A DNA stretch of 64,000 nt, from the NCBI RefSeq assembly GCF_025837095.1, contig NZ_CP107551.1, forward strand, positions 4,148,668 to 4,212,667, written 5' to 3'. Position 1 is the first letter of the stretch. Each line of letters begins with the position of its first letter. The translations under genes and the position numbers were made by a program. Positions 25,329 through 34,487 of the stretch are shown one piece after another. The notes beneath the pieces were generated by a model that saw only the letters and a program-made list of their open reading frames with translations, was not told the DNA's origin and made no database searches. Source of the stretch: Rhodococcus sp. Z13. GTDB lineage: Bacteria > Actinomycetota > Actinomycetes > Mycobacteriales > Mycobacteriaceae.

Positions 25329-26239
25329 CGGTGTCCTCCCGTGTGCATCGGTGTCCGGGTGTCGTCGCGGACGGCGTCCTGCGCGGCCGCGAAGCCGACC
25401 CGGGCGGTCAGGGCCGCGACCAGTTGCGACCGGTAGCGGGCGGTGGCGTGGATGTCGGCCTCGGTGTCGACGGTCTCGCGGGCGAGTTCGGCGACCTGCT
25501 GCCAGAGCGGGTCGCGTGCGTCGGTCGCGCAGGCGCCGCGCAGGACGTCGGTGTAGTCGACGACCTGCCCGAGTTCACCGGCGGACACGTAGGTCATGCG
25601 GGCGGAGGTCACCGCGCCGTCGTCGACCTGCACGCGGGCGACCACCCCGACGAGGGCGTAGTCGCCGTGGCGGCGTGCGATCTCGTCGATGGCGGTGCCG
25701 GTTCCGGGACGTGCCGCCGGCACCGACGCACCGATGGCGATCTCGTCGGCCTCGAGGGTGGATTCGAGCGGCCCGGCGAAGAGGTCGGCGGCGGGGATCT
25801 GCCGGACGCCGCGCACGGAGCGCACCGTGACGGCGCCGCCGAGCAGTGCCAGGACGGCGGGCATCTCCGCGGACGGGTCGGCGTGGACGAGAGAGCCGAC
25901 GGTGGTGCCGCGATTGCGGATCGTCGGGTGCGCCACGAGCCGCAGGGCCCGTCCCAGCAGGGGTTGGACCTGCGCGGCGGCCGGATCGGATTCGAGGGCG
26001 GCGTGGGTGGTGAGCGCATCGAAGGTGACCCCGAGTTCCGGCGATGCGGAGATCGCATCGAACCGCGGGACGGAGCCGATGTCGACGAGATGGGCCGGTG
26101 CCGCCAGGCGCATCGACAGCAGAGGGATCAGCGACTGGCCGCCGGCGAGGACCTTGCCCTCGTGTGCGACCTCCGCGAGGATCTCGCACGCTTCATCGAT
26201 CGACCGCGGTCGGTGATAGGTGAGTGGCGACGGTTTCAT
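25325..26239 (-). CDS. Molybdenum hydroxylase FAD-binding medium subunit
   Basis: 304 residues of the CoxM/CutM family. FAD motifs are VLAGGQSLIPLLSMR (~32-46) and TIRNRGTTVGSLVHADPSAE (~110-129). The C-terminal CO_deh_flav_C domain follows. It reduces the terminal acceptor with electrons from the iron-sulfur subunit. I start at ATG 26239; the frame extends 5' but into the intergenic region. The gene order FAD, Fe-S, Mo subunit matches cox/cut operons. Confidence 0.88.
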   Translation of the reverse strand: MKPSPLTYHRPRSIDEACEILAEVAHEGKVLAGGQSLIPLLSMRLAAPAHLVDIGSVPRFDAISASPELGVTFDALTTHAALESDPAAAQVQPLLGRALRLVAHPTIRNRGTTVGSLVHADPSAEMPAVLALLGGAVTVRSVRGVRQIPAADLFAGPLESTLEADEIAIGASVPAARPGTGTAIDEIARRHGDYALVGVVARVQVDDGAVTSARMTYVSAGELGQVVDYTDVLRGACATDARDPLWQQVAELARETVDTEADIHATARYRSQLVAALTARVGFAAAQDAVRDDTRTPMHTGGHR

Positions 26240-26326
26240 TGGAAAGATCCTGCCCGCATCGTGTGCTCGAGGTTTCGTGGAGAAGTGACAAAGCTCACCC
26301 CTCGACAATGTCAGATGTAATGGGGG

Positions 26327-27775
26327 TCACGCGAGTTGCTCGACGCGCCCCGGGTCGCTCTCCCCGTCCGGGTCGGCCACCGCCCGGTCCGGTTTCCGCT
26401 GGTCACCGGGGGTGCCGGGGTCGTCGGGCGCGTCATCCTTGGGCGCGATGACCCGGCAGAGGTGGTAAAGGCCGATGACGACGATGGTGCCCAGTGCGAT
26501 GCCGCTGAGGGAGAAGGTGTCGGTGATCTGCAGGCTGGTGTCGCCGATGGCGATGATCAGTCCCGCCGCGACGGGCATGAGATTACGGGGATCCCCGAAG
26601 TCGACACCGTTCTCCTTCCAGATCTTGGCGCCGAGCAGGCCGATGATGCCGTAGAGCACCACGGTGATTCCGCCGAGCACACCGCCCGGGGTGGCGGAGA
26701 TGATCGCGCCGAACTTCGGGGAGAACCCGAGGAGCATGGCGATGACACCGGCGGCGGCGTAAGCGGCAGTGGAGTACACGCGGGTGGCGGCCATGACGCC
26801 GATGTTCTCCGCGTAGGTCGTCGTGGGTGAACCGCCGACGCTCGTGGCGAGGGCGGTGGCGAGACCGTCACCGGCCAGGGCACGTCCCATCATCGGGTCG
26901 AGGTCGGTCTTGGTGATCTCCGCGACCGCCTTGACGTGTCCGGCGTTCTCCGCGATCAGGGCGATGACGCCGGGCAGGACGAGCACGATGAAGGTGAGGC
27001 TGAACGACGGGGCGTGGATCCCGACGACACCGGTGGCCTCGTCGCTGAAGGGCGGCAGGCCGAACCACGGCGCGGATGTGACACCCTCCCAGTTCACGCG
27101 GAAGTGTTCGGTGACGGCCTCGGCACCGGGATCGTAGGAGGTGATGGGGCCGCTGATGCGGTCGAGGATCCACGACAGCGCGTAGCCGAACAGCAGGGCC
27201 AGGAAAATGGCGACGCGGCCGAGGAATCCGCGCAGCACGACGCTGGCGACGATCAGGGCGATCATGACGGTCAGTGCCACCCACTGATCCTGCGGCCAGT
27301 AGGTGCCGGCCACCACTGGCGCCAGGTTGAAGCCGATGAGCATGACCACCGCGCCGGTGACCACCGGCGGAAGGATCTTGAAAACCAGGGAGCCGCCGAG
27401 GAAATGGATGACGACGCCGATCGCGGCGAGTACCAGGCCGGAGACCATGATGGCGCCGGTGACCTCGGCGGGCGAGCCGCCCTGCGCGTAGATCGCGGCG
27501 ATGCCGCCCACGAAAGCGGCCGAGGTGCCCAGATAGCTGGGGATGCGGCCCTTCACGACGGCGAGGAAGAACAACGTGCAGAAGCCCGAAAGCATGACTG
27601 CCAGTTGCGGGTTGAGTCCCATGATGATGGGGAAGACGAAAGTGGCGCCGAACATCGACACCACGTGCTGACCACCCAGGCCGATGGTGCGGCCCCAACT
27701 CAGGCGCTCCATCGGCGCCACGACCTGTCCCGGTTCTATGTTCTTGCCGTCTCCGTGCACTGTCCAGATGGGCAT
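26327..27775 (-). CDS. NCS2 (uracil/xanthine-type) nucleobase permease
   Basis: 482 residues, about 12-14 membrane segments. The NAT/NCS2 signature is visible: AENIGVMAATRVYS matches [QEP]-N-x-G-x4-T-[RKG], and ENAGHVKAVAEIT precedes it. Family members import uracil, xanthine, urate or related heterocycles with protons. The last ~40 residues are a charged cytoplasmic tail (Asp/Pro-rich). Its position between the PucR regulator and the molybdenum hydroxylase operon suggests that it imports the pathway substrate. ATG 27775 has AAAGG upstream. Confidence 0.88.
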   Translation of the reverse strand: MPIWTVHGDGKNIEPGQVVAPMERLSWGRTIGLGGQHVVSMFGATFVFPIIMGLNPQLAVMLSGFCTLFFLAVVKGRIPSYLGTSAAFVGGIAAIYAQGGSPAEVTGAIMVSGLVLAAIGVVIHFLGGSLVFKILPPVVTGAVVMLIGFNLAPVVAGTYWPQDQWVALTVMIALIVASVVLRGFLGRVAIFLALLFGYALSWILDRISGPITSYDPGAEAVTEHFRVNWEGVTSAPWFGLPPFSDEATGVVGIHAPSFSLTFIVLVLPGVIALIAENAGHVKAVAEITKTDLDPMMGRALAGDGLATALATSVGGSPTTTYAENIGVMAATRVYSTAAYAAAGVIAMLLGFSPKFGAIISATPGGVLGGITVVLYGIIGLLGAKIWKENGVDFGDPRNLMPVAAGLIIAIGDTSLQITDTFSLSGIALGTIVVIGLYHLCRVIAPKDDAPDDPGTPGDQRKPDRAVADPDGESDPGRVEQLA

Positions 27776-27953
27776 GATCGGACCTTTCAGCAGAGTGTGG
27801 GTCCCGATGGAGTTCACGCGGATCACCGAACCTGTGTCGCCGATCACATGTGGACGTCGGTAGGCGCAAACGCTAATCGAGCCAACGGGGTCCGGCGTGG
27901 GAGGAATCTGCCAGGAGACGACTCGGGAATTCGGCAAGATCCGTGGTTGATCG

Positions 27954-29630
27954 TCAGGAGTCGATTCCACGCATCGCGATGATCTTCAGCGCCAGCGAAA
28001 GATCCAGCCGCAGTTCGGGTTGTTCGGTGAACGGGCCGAGGATCTTTTCGAGTTTCGCCACGCGATAACGCAGGGTGTTGTAATGGAAATGCAACTGGCG
28101 GGCTGCTTCTGCGATGTTGATGTTGGTGGCGAGGAGCACCTCGAGGGTACGGCACATGTCCTGTGCCTCGGCCGTGTCGTCGGTCAGCTCCTTGAGCGTC
28201 TCGCGAGCGAAGGACTCGAGCTCCTCGGTGTCCTCGACCAGGCTCAGCAGCCGGTACACCCCCAGATCGTCGAAATGGGTCACCGCCCACGGTCCGGAGA
28301 TCTTGCGCCCCACCTCGAGTGCCGTGCGCGCCTGCGCATAGAGGGTGGGCAGGTCGTCGGTCGACGACGAGGCCCGCGAGACCCCGACCCCGAACGGACG
28401 CCGGCCTCCTCCACCGGCGCCCCGCACCTGGGCGACGAGTTCGTGCACGAGGGACATGGTGTCGGTGCCCTGCCCCATGAGCACGACCGTCTCGGTCGCC
28501 AGTGCCGTGACGGATGCTCCCGCATCGCGGCCGGCCAGGGCCCCCGCGAACGCCCGGGCCTGTCGTTCCACCACGGGCAACCGGGCCGGGGTTCCCGGCG
28601 AATCGTCCTCCACCCGGTCGGGTTCGACGGCGACCACCACCACGGGACGATCCAGATTCCAGCCGAACATCTGCGCGTGCACGATCACCTGTTCGGGTTC
28701 ACCGGCGCGGCCTCGCAACAGATCCCGCACGAAGTTGGCCCGGTGTTTCTCCTCGACAGCCGAGACCGCGAGCTCGCGGCTGACGACGAGCGCACACACC
28801 GTCGCCGCCTGTTCGACGAGGAACTGGTCCGCTGCCGAGAGGTCGCGCGCGGGGCAGAAGAACACGAGCCGCCCGTGGTCGATGCCGTTGGCCGAGATCG
28901 CAGCGATCGCCACGTACTCGTCACCGAAACGGTGCAGACCCAGGCCGCCCTCGAGCGAATCGGTCCGCACCCGCCCCGTGGGATCCACCGCGTCCGTCGA
29001 CGCGAGCCACTCGAAGTCGGATTCCTTTCCGACCCGGCAGGTCTGACGGCCGTCGGGGGTGGTGATCAGCACCGCGCCGCCGAGTTCGCGGGAGATACCC
29101 TCTGCGAGCGCCTTGTGCCCGCCGCCCGCCATGACGATGTCGAACAGACCACGCCGGAGGTGATCGGCCTCCAGCACGGCTTCGACCTGGGCGGTGGCCA
29201 TCTCGCGGAGACCGTGCGCGAGCGGATGATCCACGACGACGTCCTGCGAGGTCGTCAGGATCGGGAAGGACGCGTCGTCGGCGATGTCCGGAGGCAGCGG
29301 GTGCTCCGCGTCGAGACGGATCACCAGTCCCGAGATCTCCTGCCGATCGAGGCGGGTCAGGAAGTCCTCGATCGGCACCGCGAGGCGGTCGAGGACGGTG
29401 GTCGAGGTGAACAGCAGCAGTCCCCGCTGCAACCACGGCCCGATGTCCGGGATCATCATCACGGCGGTCGCGGTGACCGGGCGAGCCGCCGAGACGTCGC
29501 CGGAGACCACCGTCGGCACGGCGAGGAGTCCGGAGGCGAGGACCTCGGCGAGCGACGACGGTTCGGCCACGGCAGCGAAGCCGGGTCCGTGCTCGTCCGT
29601 CTTGTGCGCCGTCACAGCGATATCGTCCAC
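27954..29630 (-). CDS. PucR-family transcriptional regulator
   Basis: 558 residues. The N-terminal PucR ligand-sensing domain (~25-140) is followed by a GAF-like middle and a GGDEF-like CdaR region. The C-terminal HTH_30 reads LEVLLATNINIAEAARQLHF then HYNTLRYRVAKLEKILG. PucR relatives activate purine or other N-heterocycle catabolism in response to intermediates. The GTG start at 29630 lies 36 bases after xdhC, so it may be co-transcribed with amidase and xdhC. It is the natural candidate to control the whole cluster. Confidence 0.87.
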   Translation of the reverse strand: MDDIAVTAHKTDEHGPGFAAVAEPSSLAEVLASGLLAVPTVVSGDVSAARPVTATAVMMIPDIGPWLQRGLLLFTSTTVLDRLAVPIEDFLTRLDRQEISGLVIRLDAEHPLPPDIADDASFPILTTSQDVVVDHPLAHGLREMATAQVEAVLEADHLRRGLFDIVMAGGGHKALAEGISRELGGAVLITTPDGRQTCRVGKESDFEWLASTDAVDPTGRVRTDSLEGGLGLHRFGDEYVAIAAISANGIDHGRLVFFCPARDLSAADQFLVEQAATVCALVVSRELAVSAVEEKHRANFVRDLLRGRAGEPEQVIVHAQMFGWNLDRPVVVVAVEPDRVEDDSPGTPARLPVVERQARAFAGALAGRDAGASVTALATETVVLMGQGTDTMSLVHELVAQVRGAGGGGRRPFGVGVSRASSSTDDLPTLYAQARTALEVGRKISGPWAVTHFDDLGVYRLLSLVEDTEELESFARETLKELTDDTAEAQDMCRTLEVLLATNINIAEAARQLHFHYNTLRYRVAKLEKILGPFTEQPELRLDLSLALKIIAMRGIDS

Positions 29631-29666
29631 CTGCCAGTCGTTCGTCCCTATCGGGAGACAGTGACA

Positions 29667-30770
29667 CTAGAGGGCGGCTGCGACACCGTCAACGGTCGGC
29701 GGACAAGCCGCAGGTCGGGCCCGGCGACCGGCCGGGATGCGATGGATGGGGCCGCGCAGGGTGGCGAGACTGCGGCCGGTCGCGCCGCGCGTGCTCACGA
29801 GAACCTCGGCGAGGATCGACACGGCGGTCTCCTCCGGGGTACGCGCCCCCAGATCGAGACCGATGGGTGAGTGCAGCCGCGCCAGCTCACCCGACGACAA
29901 CCCCGCCTCGCGCAGCAGCGCGATCCGGCGCTCGTGGGTCGCACGACTCCCCATCGCCCCGACGTAGCCGGCGTCGCAGCGCAACGCCCGCTCGAGCAAC
30001 GGGATGTCGAACTTCTCGTCGTGGGTGAGCACCGCGATCACGGTGCTCGCGTCGACGGGCGCCGAGTCGAGGACGACGTGCGGCCAGGCCACCACGATCT
30101 CGTCGGCATCCGGGAAACGGGCCGCGGTGGCGAAGACCGGCCGGGCGTCGATCACCGTCACCCGGTATCCGGCGAAGCGGCCCAAGGAGCACAGAGCGGA
30201 CGCGAAGTCGATGGCCCCGAAGACGTACATCCGCGGACGCGGCGCGAAGAGCTCGACGATGTGGTCGCCGTCGACATAGACCTCCGACTCGCCCTGTCCG
30301 AGACGGAGACGGACCTCCGCGTCGGGCCCGTGCCCGAAATCCCCGTCGAGGGCGACGATGCGGTGGCGGACGGGATCGCTGCCACGGTCCGTCACCACCG
30401 CGACCGGCTCCCCCGCCTCGATCCGCCGCGCCACCTCCGCGAACTCCGGATAACCGGCGCGGTCGACGCGCTGCACGAACACCTCGATGGTGCCCCCGCA
30501 GGTCAGGCTCACCCCGAAGGCATCGTCGTCGGTGACGCGGAAGACCTCGGTGCGGCCGCGGCCGTCGGCGAGCACGTCCTGGGCGATGTCGTACAGCGCC
30601 CCCTCGATGCACCCGCCCGAGACGCTGCCGACCACCTCGCCGGACCCGGACACGGCCATCGCGGCCCCGGGCTCGCGCGGGGACGACTTCCAGGTGGCCA
30701 CGACGGTCGCGAGCGCGAACACCTCACCGTCGTCGAACCACCGCGTCAACTCGCCGAGAACGTCTCGCAC
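29667..30770 (-). CDS. XdhC/CoxI-family molybdenum hydroxylase maturation protein
   Basis: 367 residues. N-terminal XdhC_CoxI domain (ATVVATWKSSPREPGAAM, GSVSGGCIEGALYD, LTCGGTIEVFV) and C-terminal Rossmann XdhC_C domain (MYVFGAIDFASAL, YVGAMGSRATHERR). Family members bind Moco, help its sulfuration and insert it into xanthine dehydrogenase-like enzymes. This fits the hydroxylase encoded 4 kb downstream on the same strand. GTG start with AAGGAGG six bases upstream; 21 bases after the amidase gene. Confidence 0.88.
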   Translation of the reverse strand: MRDVLGELTRWFDDGEVFALATVVATWKSSPREPGAAMAVSGSGEVVGSVSGGCIEGALYDIAQDVLADGRGRTEVFRVTDDDAFGVSLTCGGTIEVFVQRVDRAGYPEFAEVARRIEAGEPVAVVTDRGSDPVRHRIVALDGDFGHGPDAEVRLRLGQGESEVYVDGDHIVELFAPRPRMYVFGAIDFASALCSLGRFAGYRVTVIDARPVFATAARFPDADEIVVAWPHVVLDSAPVDASTVIAVLTHDEKFDIPLLERALRCDAGYVGAMGSRATHERRIALLREAGLSSGELARLHSPIGLDLGARTPEETAVSILAEVLVSTRGATGRSLATLRGPIHRIPAGRRARPAACPPTVDGVAAAL

Positions 30771-30791
30771 AGCGACCTCCTTGCAGCCGGT

Positions 30792-32189
30792 TCACAGGCG
30801 CGCGGCGACGGCCAGCGCGACATGGTCTTGGAAGGGACGGGCGACGACCTGCACGCCGACGGGCATGCCGTCGCGTGTCGCGCCGACGGGGACGACGACG
30901 GACGGGAAACCGGTGACGCTGATCGTGCGGCAGCTCGCCAGCGCCTCCTGCCAGGTGAGCAGCCGGTCTCCGACACCGAAGCGGTCCGCCTCGAGCGGTG
31001 GCGCTCCGATGGACGCGACCGGCAGCACCAGCACGTCCCCCATCTCGTCCAGCAGGCGGTGGACGAGGCGGGTGCGTTCGGCCCAGAGGTCCTCGACCTC
31101 CCGCTGCCCGGCCCGGCCGGCGTTGGCGAGCAGGTCGCGGACGGCCGCACCGAACCGGTCGGCGCCGCCGAGCACCTCGATGTCGACGTGGGTCTGGGTG
31201 GCCCGCAGCCGCCCGAACAGGTCGTTGCCCTCGGCCAGTGCCGTTCCCCGGTAGGGGACGGCGCCGAGTCGCCGTGCGCTCTCCCGGACGACGGTGACGA
31301 TGTCCTCGTCGACGGGGACGGTGCCCTCCCCCGGCGCCCAGCCGATGCGGAGCCGGTCCACGTCGACGTCGGCGGGATCGGTCCAGGCGAGGTGCGGTTG
31401 GGAGATCACCCGGAGGGCGAGGGTGAGGTCGGCGAGGTTGCGGGCCATCGGACCGACGGTCTGCAGCGTCCCGTGCACCGTGACGGGGTTGGCCCGCACG
31501 TGGCCACCGTCGAGCACCCCGGGGTACTGGCCGTCCGCGGATACACGCCCGGGGGTGGGCCGGATCGAGCACAGACCGGTGCAGTGGGCGGGCCAGCGCA
31601 CGGAGCCGCCGAAATCGGTGCCGAGGCCGAGGACGCTCATACCCGACGCGATCGCGGCCGCTTCACCGCCGCTCGACCCGCCGGGTGAGCGGGGTGTCTC
31701 CGGGCTGCCGAGGGGGTTCACGGTGGGACCGAACAGCTCGTTGTCGGTGAGCCCGGAGGTGCCGAATTCGGGGGTGTTGGTCTTGCCGACGAGGATCGCC
31801 CCGGCCGCCCGCAGCGCCGCGACCGCGGGGGCGTCGACGGCGGGGACGTGCTCGCTCAGTGCCCACGAGGCGGCCGTCGTGCGCACTCCGGCCGTCGCGA
31901 CGATGTCCTTGACGGTGAACGGCACCCCGGCGAGTGGACCGGCCGCACCCCCGCTGTCGAGCCGGCGGTCGAGGTCGTCGGCTTCGGCGAGCGCGCGGTC
32001 CGCGGCGACGGTGACGATCGCGGTGAGCCGGGGATTCCGGTCGGCGATCAGCGCGAGATGGTCCTCGACGACCCGCCGTGCGGTGACCTCGCGTCGCCGC
32101 ACCTTCGTGGCGATCGAGTGCGCGTCCGCACCGGTCCACGTGCCGGTGTCGTCGACGTCGAGCGTGGAGGAACGACCGTCTGCCGCCAC
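30792..32189 (-). CDS. Amidase (amidase signature family)
   Basis: 465 residues. The Ser-cisSer-Lys triad is visible: Lys in FTVKDIVA (~91-98), cis-Ser in SPGGSSGGEAAA (~167) and nucleophile Ser in LGTDFGGSVRWPA (~190). It hydrolyses a carboxamide; the family is broad. It is the first gene of the amidase-xdhC-pucR series and is divergent from an MFS carrier. In the pathway context it could cleave the open-chain amide after ring opening. GTG start with AAGGAG upstream. Confidence 0.86.
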   Translation of the reverse strand: MAADGRSSTLDVDDTGTWTGADAHSIATKVRRREVTARRVVEDHLALIADRNPRLTAIVTVAADRALAEADDLDRRLDSGGAAGPLAGVPFTVKDIVATAGVRTTAASWALSEHVPAVDAPAVAALRAAGAILVGKTNTPEFGTSGLTDNELFGPTVNPLGSPETPRSPGGSSGGEAAAIASGMSVLGLGTDFGGSVRWPAHCTGLCSIRPTPGRVSADGQYPGVLDGGHVRANPVTVHGTLQTVGPMARNLADLTLALRVISQPHLAWTDPADVDVDRLRIGWAPGEGTVPVDEDIVTVVRESARRLGAVPYRGTALAEGNDLFGRLRATQTHVDIEVLGGADRFGAAVRDLLANAGRAGQREVEDLWAERTRLVHRLLDEMGDVLVLPVASIGAPPLEADRFGVGDRLLTWQEALASCRTISVTGFPSVVVPVGATRDGMPVGVQVVARPFQDHVALAVAARL

Positions 32190-32257
32190 TGGTTCTCCTT
32201 CGCGTTCGTGATGGACGAGAACGCTATGGACGTCCGGCGGACGGACCTACGTGCACA

Positions 32258-32289
32258 CTCCACAGGAAGGCGGCCGCCGCGGTGTGGAG
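32258..32289. promoter_or_regulatory. Inverted repeat between amidase and MFS genes
   Basis: CTCCACA (32258-32264) and TGTGGAG (32283-32289) are exact complements 18 bases apart in a 143-base divergent promoter region. A TTGACA-like -35 (32292-32297) follows. It could bind a regulator of both flanking genes. Confidence 0.4.
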
Positions 32290-32332
32290 AGTTGACACTT
32301 CCCTGCCGCGCCGGGCCTGAGAGGATCGGGGA

Positions 32333-33511
32333 ATGTTGCCGTCCTGGGCTCGTCTCGCGTTCGCCGTCTTCGCGGTGAGCTGGGGTGCCAACCAGTTCGC
32401 ACCGATGCAGCTGGTCTACCGCGACGAGCTGGGGCTCGGCAGCGGATCGTTCACCGCGATGCTCGGCTCCTACGTGCTGGGTCTGATCCCCGCGCTGCTG
32501 TGGTTCGGCCGGCTCGCCGATCGGATCGGCCGGCGTCCCGTGATCCGGGCGATGATCCCGGTGAGCGTGCTGTCGTCGATCGTGCTGCTCCTGGGCACGG
32601 ATGTGCCCGCCCTGCTGTATCTGGGACGGATCCTCGCCGGTCTGGCCTCCGGCATGGCGTTCGGGCCGGGCACGGCCTGGATGAAGGAACTCAGTGGAGG
32701 ACCGGGCGTGGGTGCGCGCCGGGCCGCGGTGTCGCTGTCGGCGGGCTTCGGCAGCGGCGCCCTGTTCGCCGGGCTCCTCGCGCAGTGGCTGCCTGCCCCG
32801 GGCCGCGTGCCCTATCTGGTGCACATCGCCTTGATGCTCGTCGCGCTGGTGCTGGTGTGGGCCGTGCCCGACGCGCACCGGCCCCGTGCAGTACGGGGAT
32901 CGTGGCGGCTGTCCGCGTTCTCCTCGCGACGCTTCCGGTGGGGTGTCGTCCCGTGGGCACCGTGGGTCTTCGGCTGCGCGACCGTCTCGTTCGCGACGAT
33001 GCCCCCGATCGTGTCGGACCGGGTGGACGGTGTGGCGGTCGCATTCACAGGGGTGGTCGCCGCGCTGACCCTGCTGACCGGTGCACTGATCCAGCCCGTG
33101 GCACGACGCATCACCCGGCACGGTGAGGAGCGCGGTGTGCGGGCCGGGGTGGGACTCGGGGTGCTGGGCTTCACGTGCGGCGGCGTCGCCGTGCTCGTGG
33201 ACGGTCCCGCCGCGGTGATCGCCGTGCTCGTCACCGCGGTGTTCCTCGGTGGCGGTTACGGGATGCTGCTGGTCTCCGGTCTCGTCACCGTCGAGAACCT
33301 GGCACCGCCGGAGGAGCTGGCCCAGACCGTCGCCGTCTTCTACTGCCTGATCTACCTGGGCTTCGCGGTGCCGTTCCTGATCTCGCTCGCCGCACCCCAC
33401 ATCGGTTTCGTGGCGTGCTTCGCCGTCGCGGTGGTGCTGCTGGTCCTCGCCCTCGTCCCCGGCAGGGTGCGCGACGATCAGCAGGCCGCCGCACTGGTCT
33501 CCTCCCGCTGA
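32333..33511 (+). CDS. MFS transporter
   Basis: 392 residues with about 12 hydrophobic segments. Motif A appears as GRLADRIGRRPVIR (~58-71). It is a secondary carrier of unknown substrate; gene position, divergent from the amidase, makes export of a catabolic product or drug possible but unproved. The ATG at 32333 has GAGG eight bases upstream. Its last 34 bases overlap the convergent hydrolase gene. Confidence 0.78.
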   Translation: MLPSWARLAFAVFAVSWGANQFAPMQLVYRDELGLGSGSFTAMLGSYVLGLIPALLWFGRLADRIGRRPVIRAMIPVSVLSSIVLLLGTDVPALLYLGRILAGLASGMAFGPGTAWMKELSGGPGVGARRAAVSLSAGFGSGALFAGLLAQWLPAPGRVPYLVHIALMLVALVLVWAVPDAHRPRAVRGSWRLSAFSSRRFRWGVVPWAPWVFGCATVSFATMPPIVSDRVDGVAVAFTGVVAALTLLTGALIQPVARRITRHGEERGVRAGVGLGVLGFTCGGVAVLVDGPAAVIAVLVTAVFLGGGYGMLLVSGLVTVENLAPPEELAQTVAVFYCLIYLGFAVPFLISLAAPHIGFVACFAVAVVLLVLALVPGRVRDDQQAAALVSSR

Positions 33512-34407
33512 GCCCGGACCCGCTCGAGCAGACCGGACAGTGCGCGGGCGACCTCGTCGGGCCGGTCGGCGAGCACCCGGTGACCGACCCCGTCGAAGCG
33601 CACCAGGGTCGCGCGGGGGAGCCGAGCGGCCATCGCCTCCGACAACGACAGGGGCACGAAGACGTCCTCCGTACCTGCCGCGACGACCGCCGGCACCCGC
33701 GACAGCACGGCGAGGGCGGCGGACTCGTCGAGGACCGCGACGTCCGACAGCAGCCGCGACCAGGTCACGATCGAGGTCTCGTGCGACAGCGCCGACCCGA
33801 GGAGCCTCAGCCAGGACTCCGGCGGCCGGCGACGGGCGGCGACCGTGCACACGCGGCCGCCGGCGCGCTTCGACAGTTCCATCATGCGTGGGGCGCGCGA
33901 CACCGCGCGGTGCACGATCGTGGTCGCGGGATGCCGCAGACAGCGCCCGATCCCCTCCTCGGCGAGTCCCGAGGCGGCGGTGGCGAACAGGCCGGCTCCC
34001 ACCACCCGGGTACCGACGGCGTCGGAGTGGCGGCGCGCGTAGGCGAGGGCGACCATGCCGCCCATCGAGTACCCGGCCAGCACCACGGGCCCGTCGGGTG
34101 CGAGGGTGCGGAGCACCGCGTCGAGGTCGTCGGCCATCGCGGACACGCTGCTCGAGACGGTGTCGCTCGTCCCGGACCGGCCGTATCCCCGCTGGTCGTA
34201 GCGGATGACGCGGATGCCTGGCACGGTCACTAGATCGCAGGCGGGAGACCAGCTTGCCGAGTCCTGGCAGTGCCCGTGCAGGCATACGAGCGTCATATCC
34301 GCGTCCGGTGGTCCGGTCACGGTGGCCGCCAGCGGCACCCCGTCGTCGGCGACCACCGTGACCCGGGAGATCGTGTTCCGGTCCGTCCTCGATGTCGGTG
34401 CGGCCAT
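33478..34407 (-). CDS. Alpha/beta-hydrolase
   Basis: 309 residues. The nucleophile elbow is AGYSMGGMVALA (~113-124), the oxyanion region CLHGHCQDSASW (~42), acid Asp in AAGTEDVFVPLS (~247) and base His in GVGHRVLADRP (~277). It is an esterase, lactonase or peroxidase-like hydrolase of unknown substrate. AGGAGG precedes the ATG by five bases. C-terminal overlap with the MFS gene is convergent. Confidence 0.8.
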   Translation of the reverse strand: MAAPTSRTDRNTISRVTVVADDGVPLAATVTGPPDADMTLVCLHGHCQDSASWSPACDLVTVPGIRVIRYDQRGYGRSGTSDTVSSSVSAMADDLDAVLRTLAPDGPVVLAGYSMGGMVALAYARRHSDAVGTRVVGAGLFATAASGLAEEGIGRCLRHPATTIVHRAVSRAPRMMELSKRAGGRVCTVAARRRPPESWLRLLGSALSHETSIVTWSRLLSDVAVLDESAALAVLSRVPAVVAAGTEDVFVPLSLSEAMAARLPRATLVRFDGVGHRVLADRPDEVARALSGLLERVRAQREETSAAAC

Positions 34408-34487
34408 CTCGCCTCCTGCACAGCGGATCTGCAGGAGTAGTCGCCGTTCCGCCGGAAGCCGTTAGCCGCCTACACCGAATCGTGACG

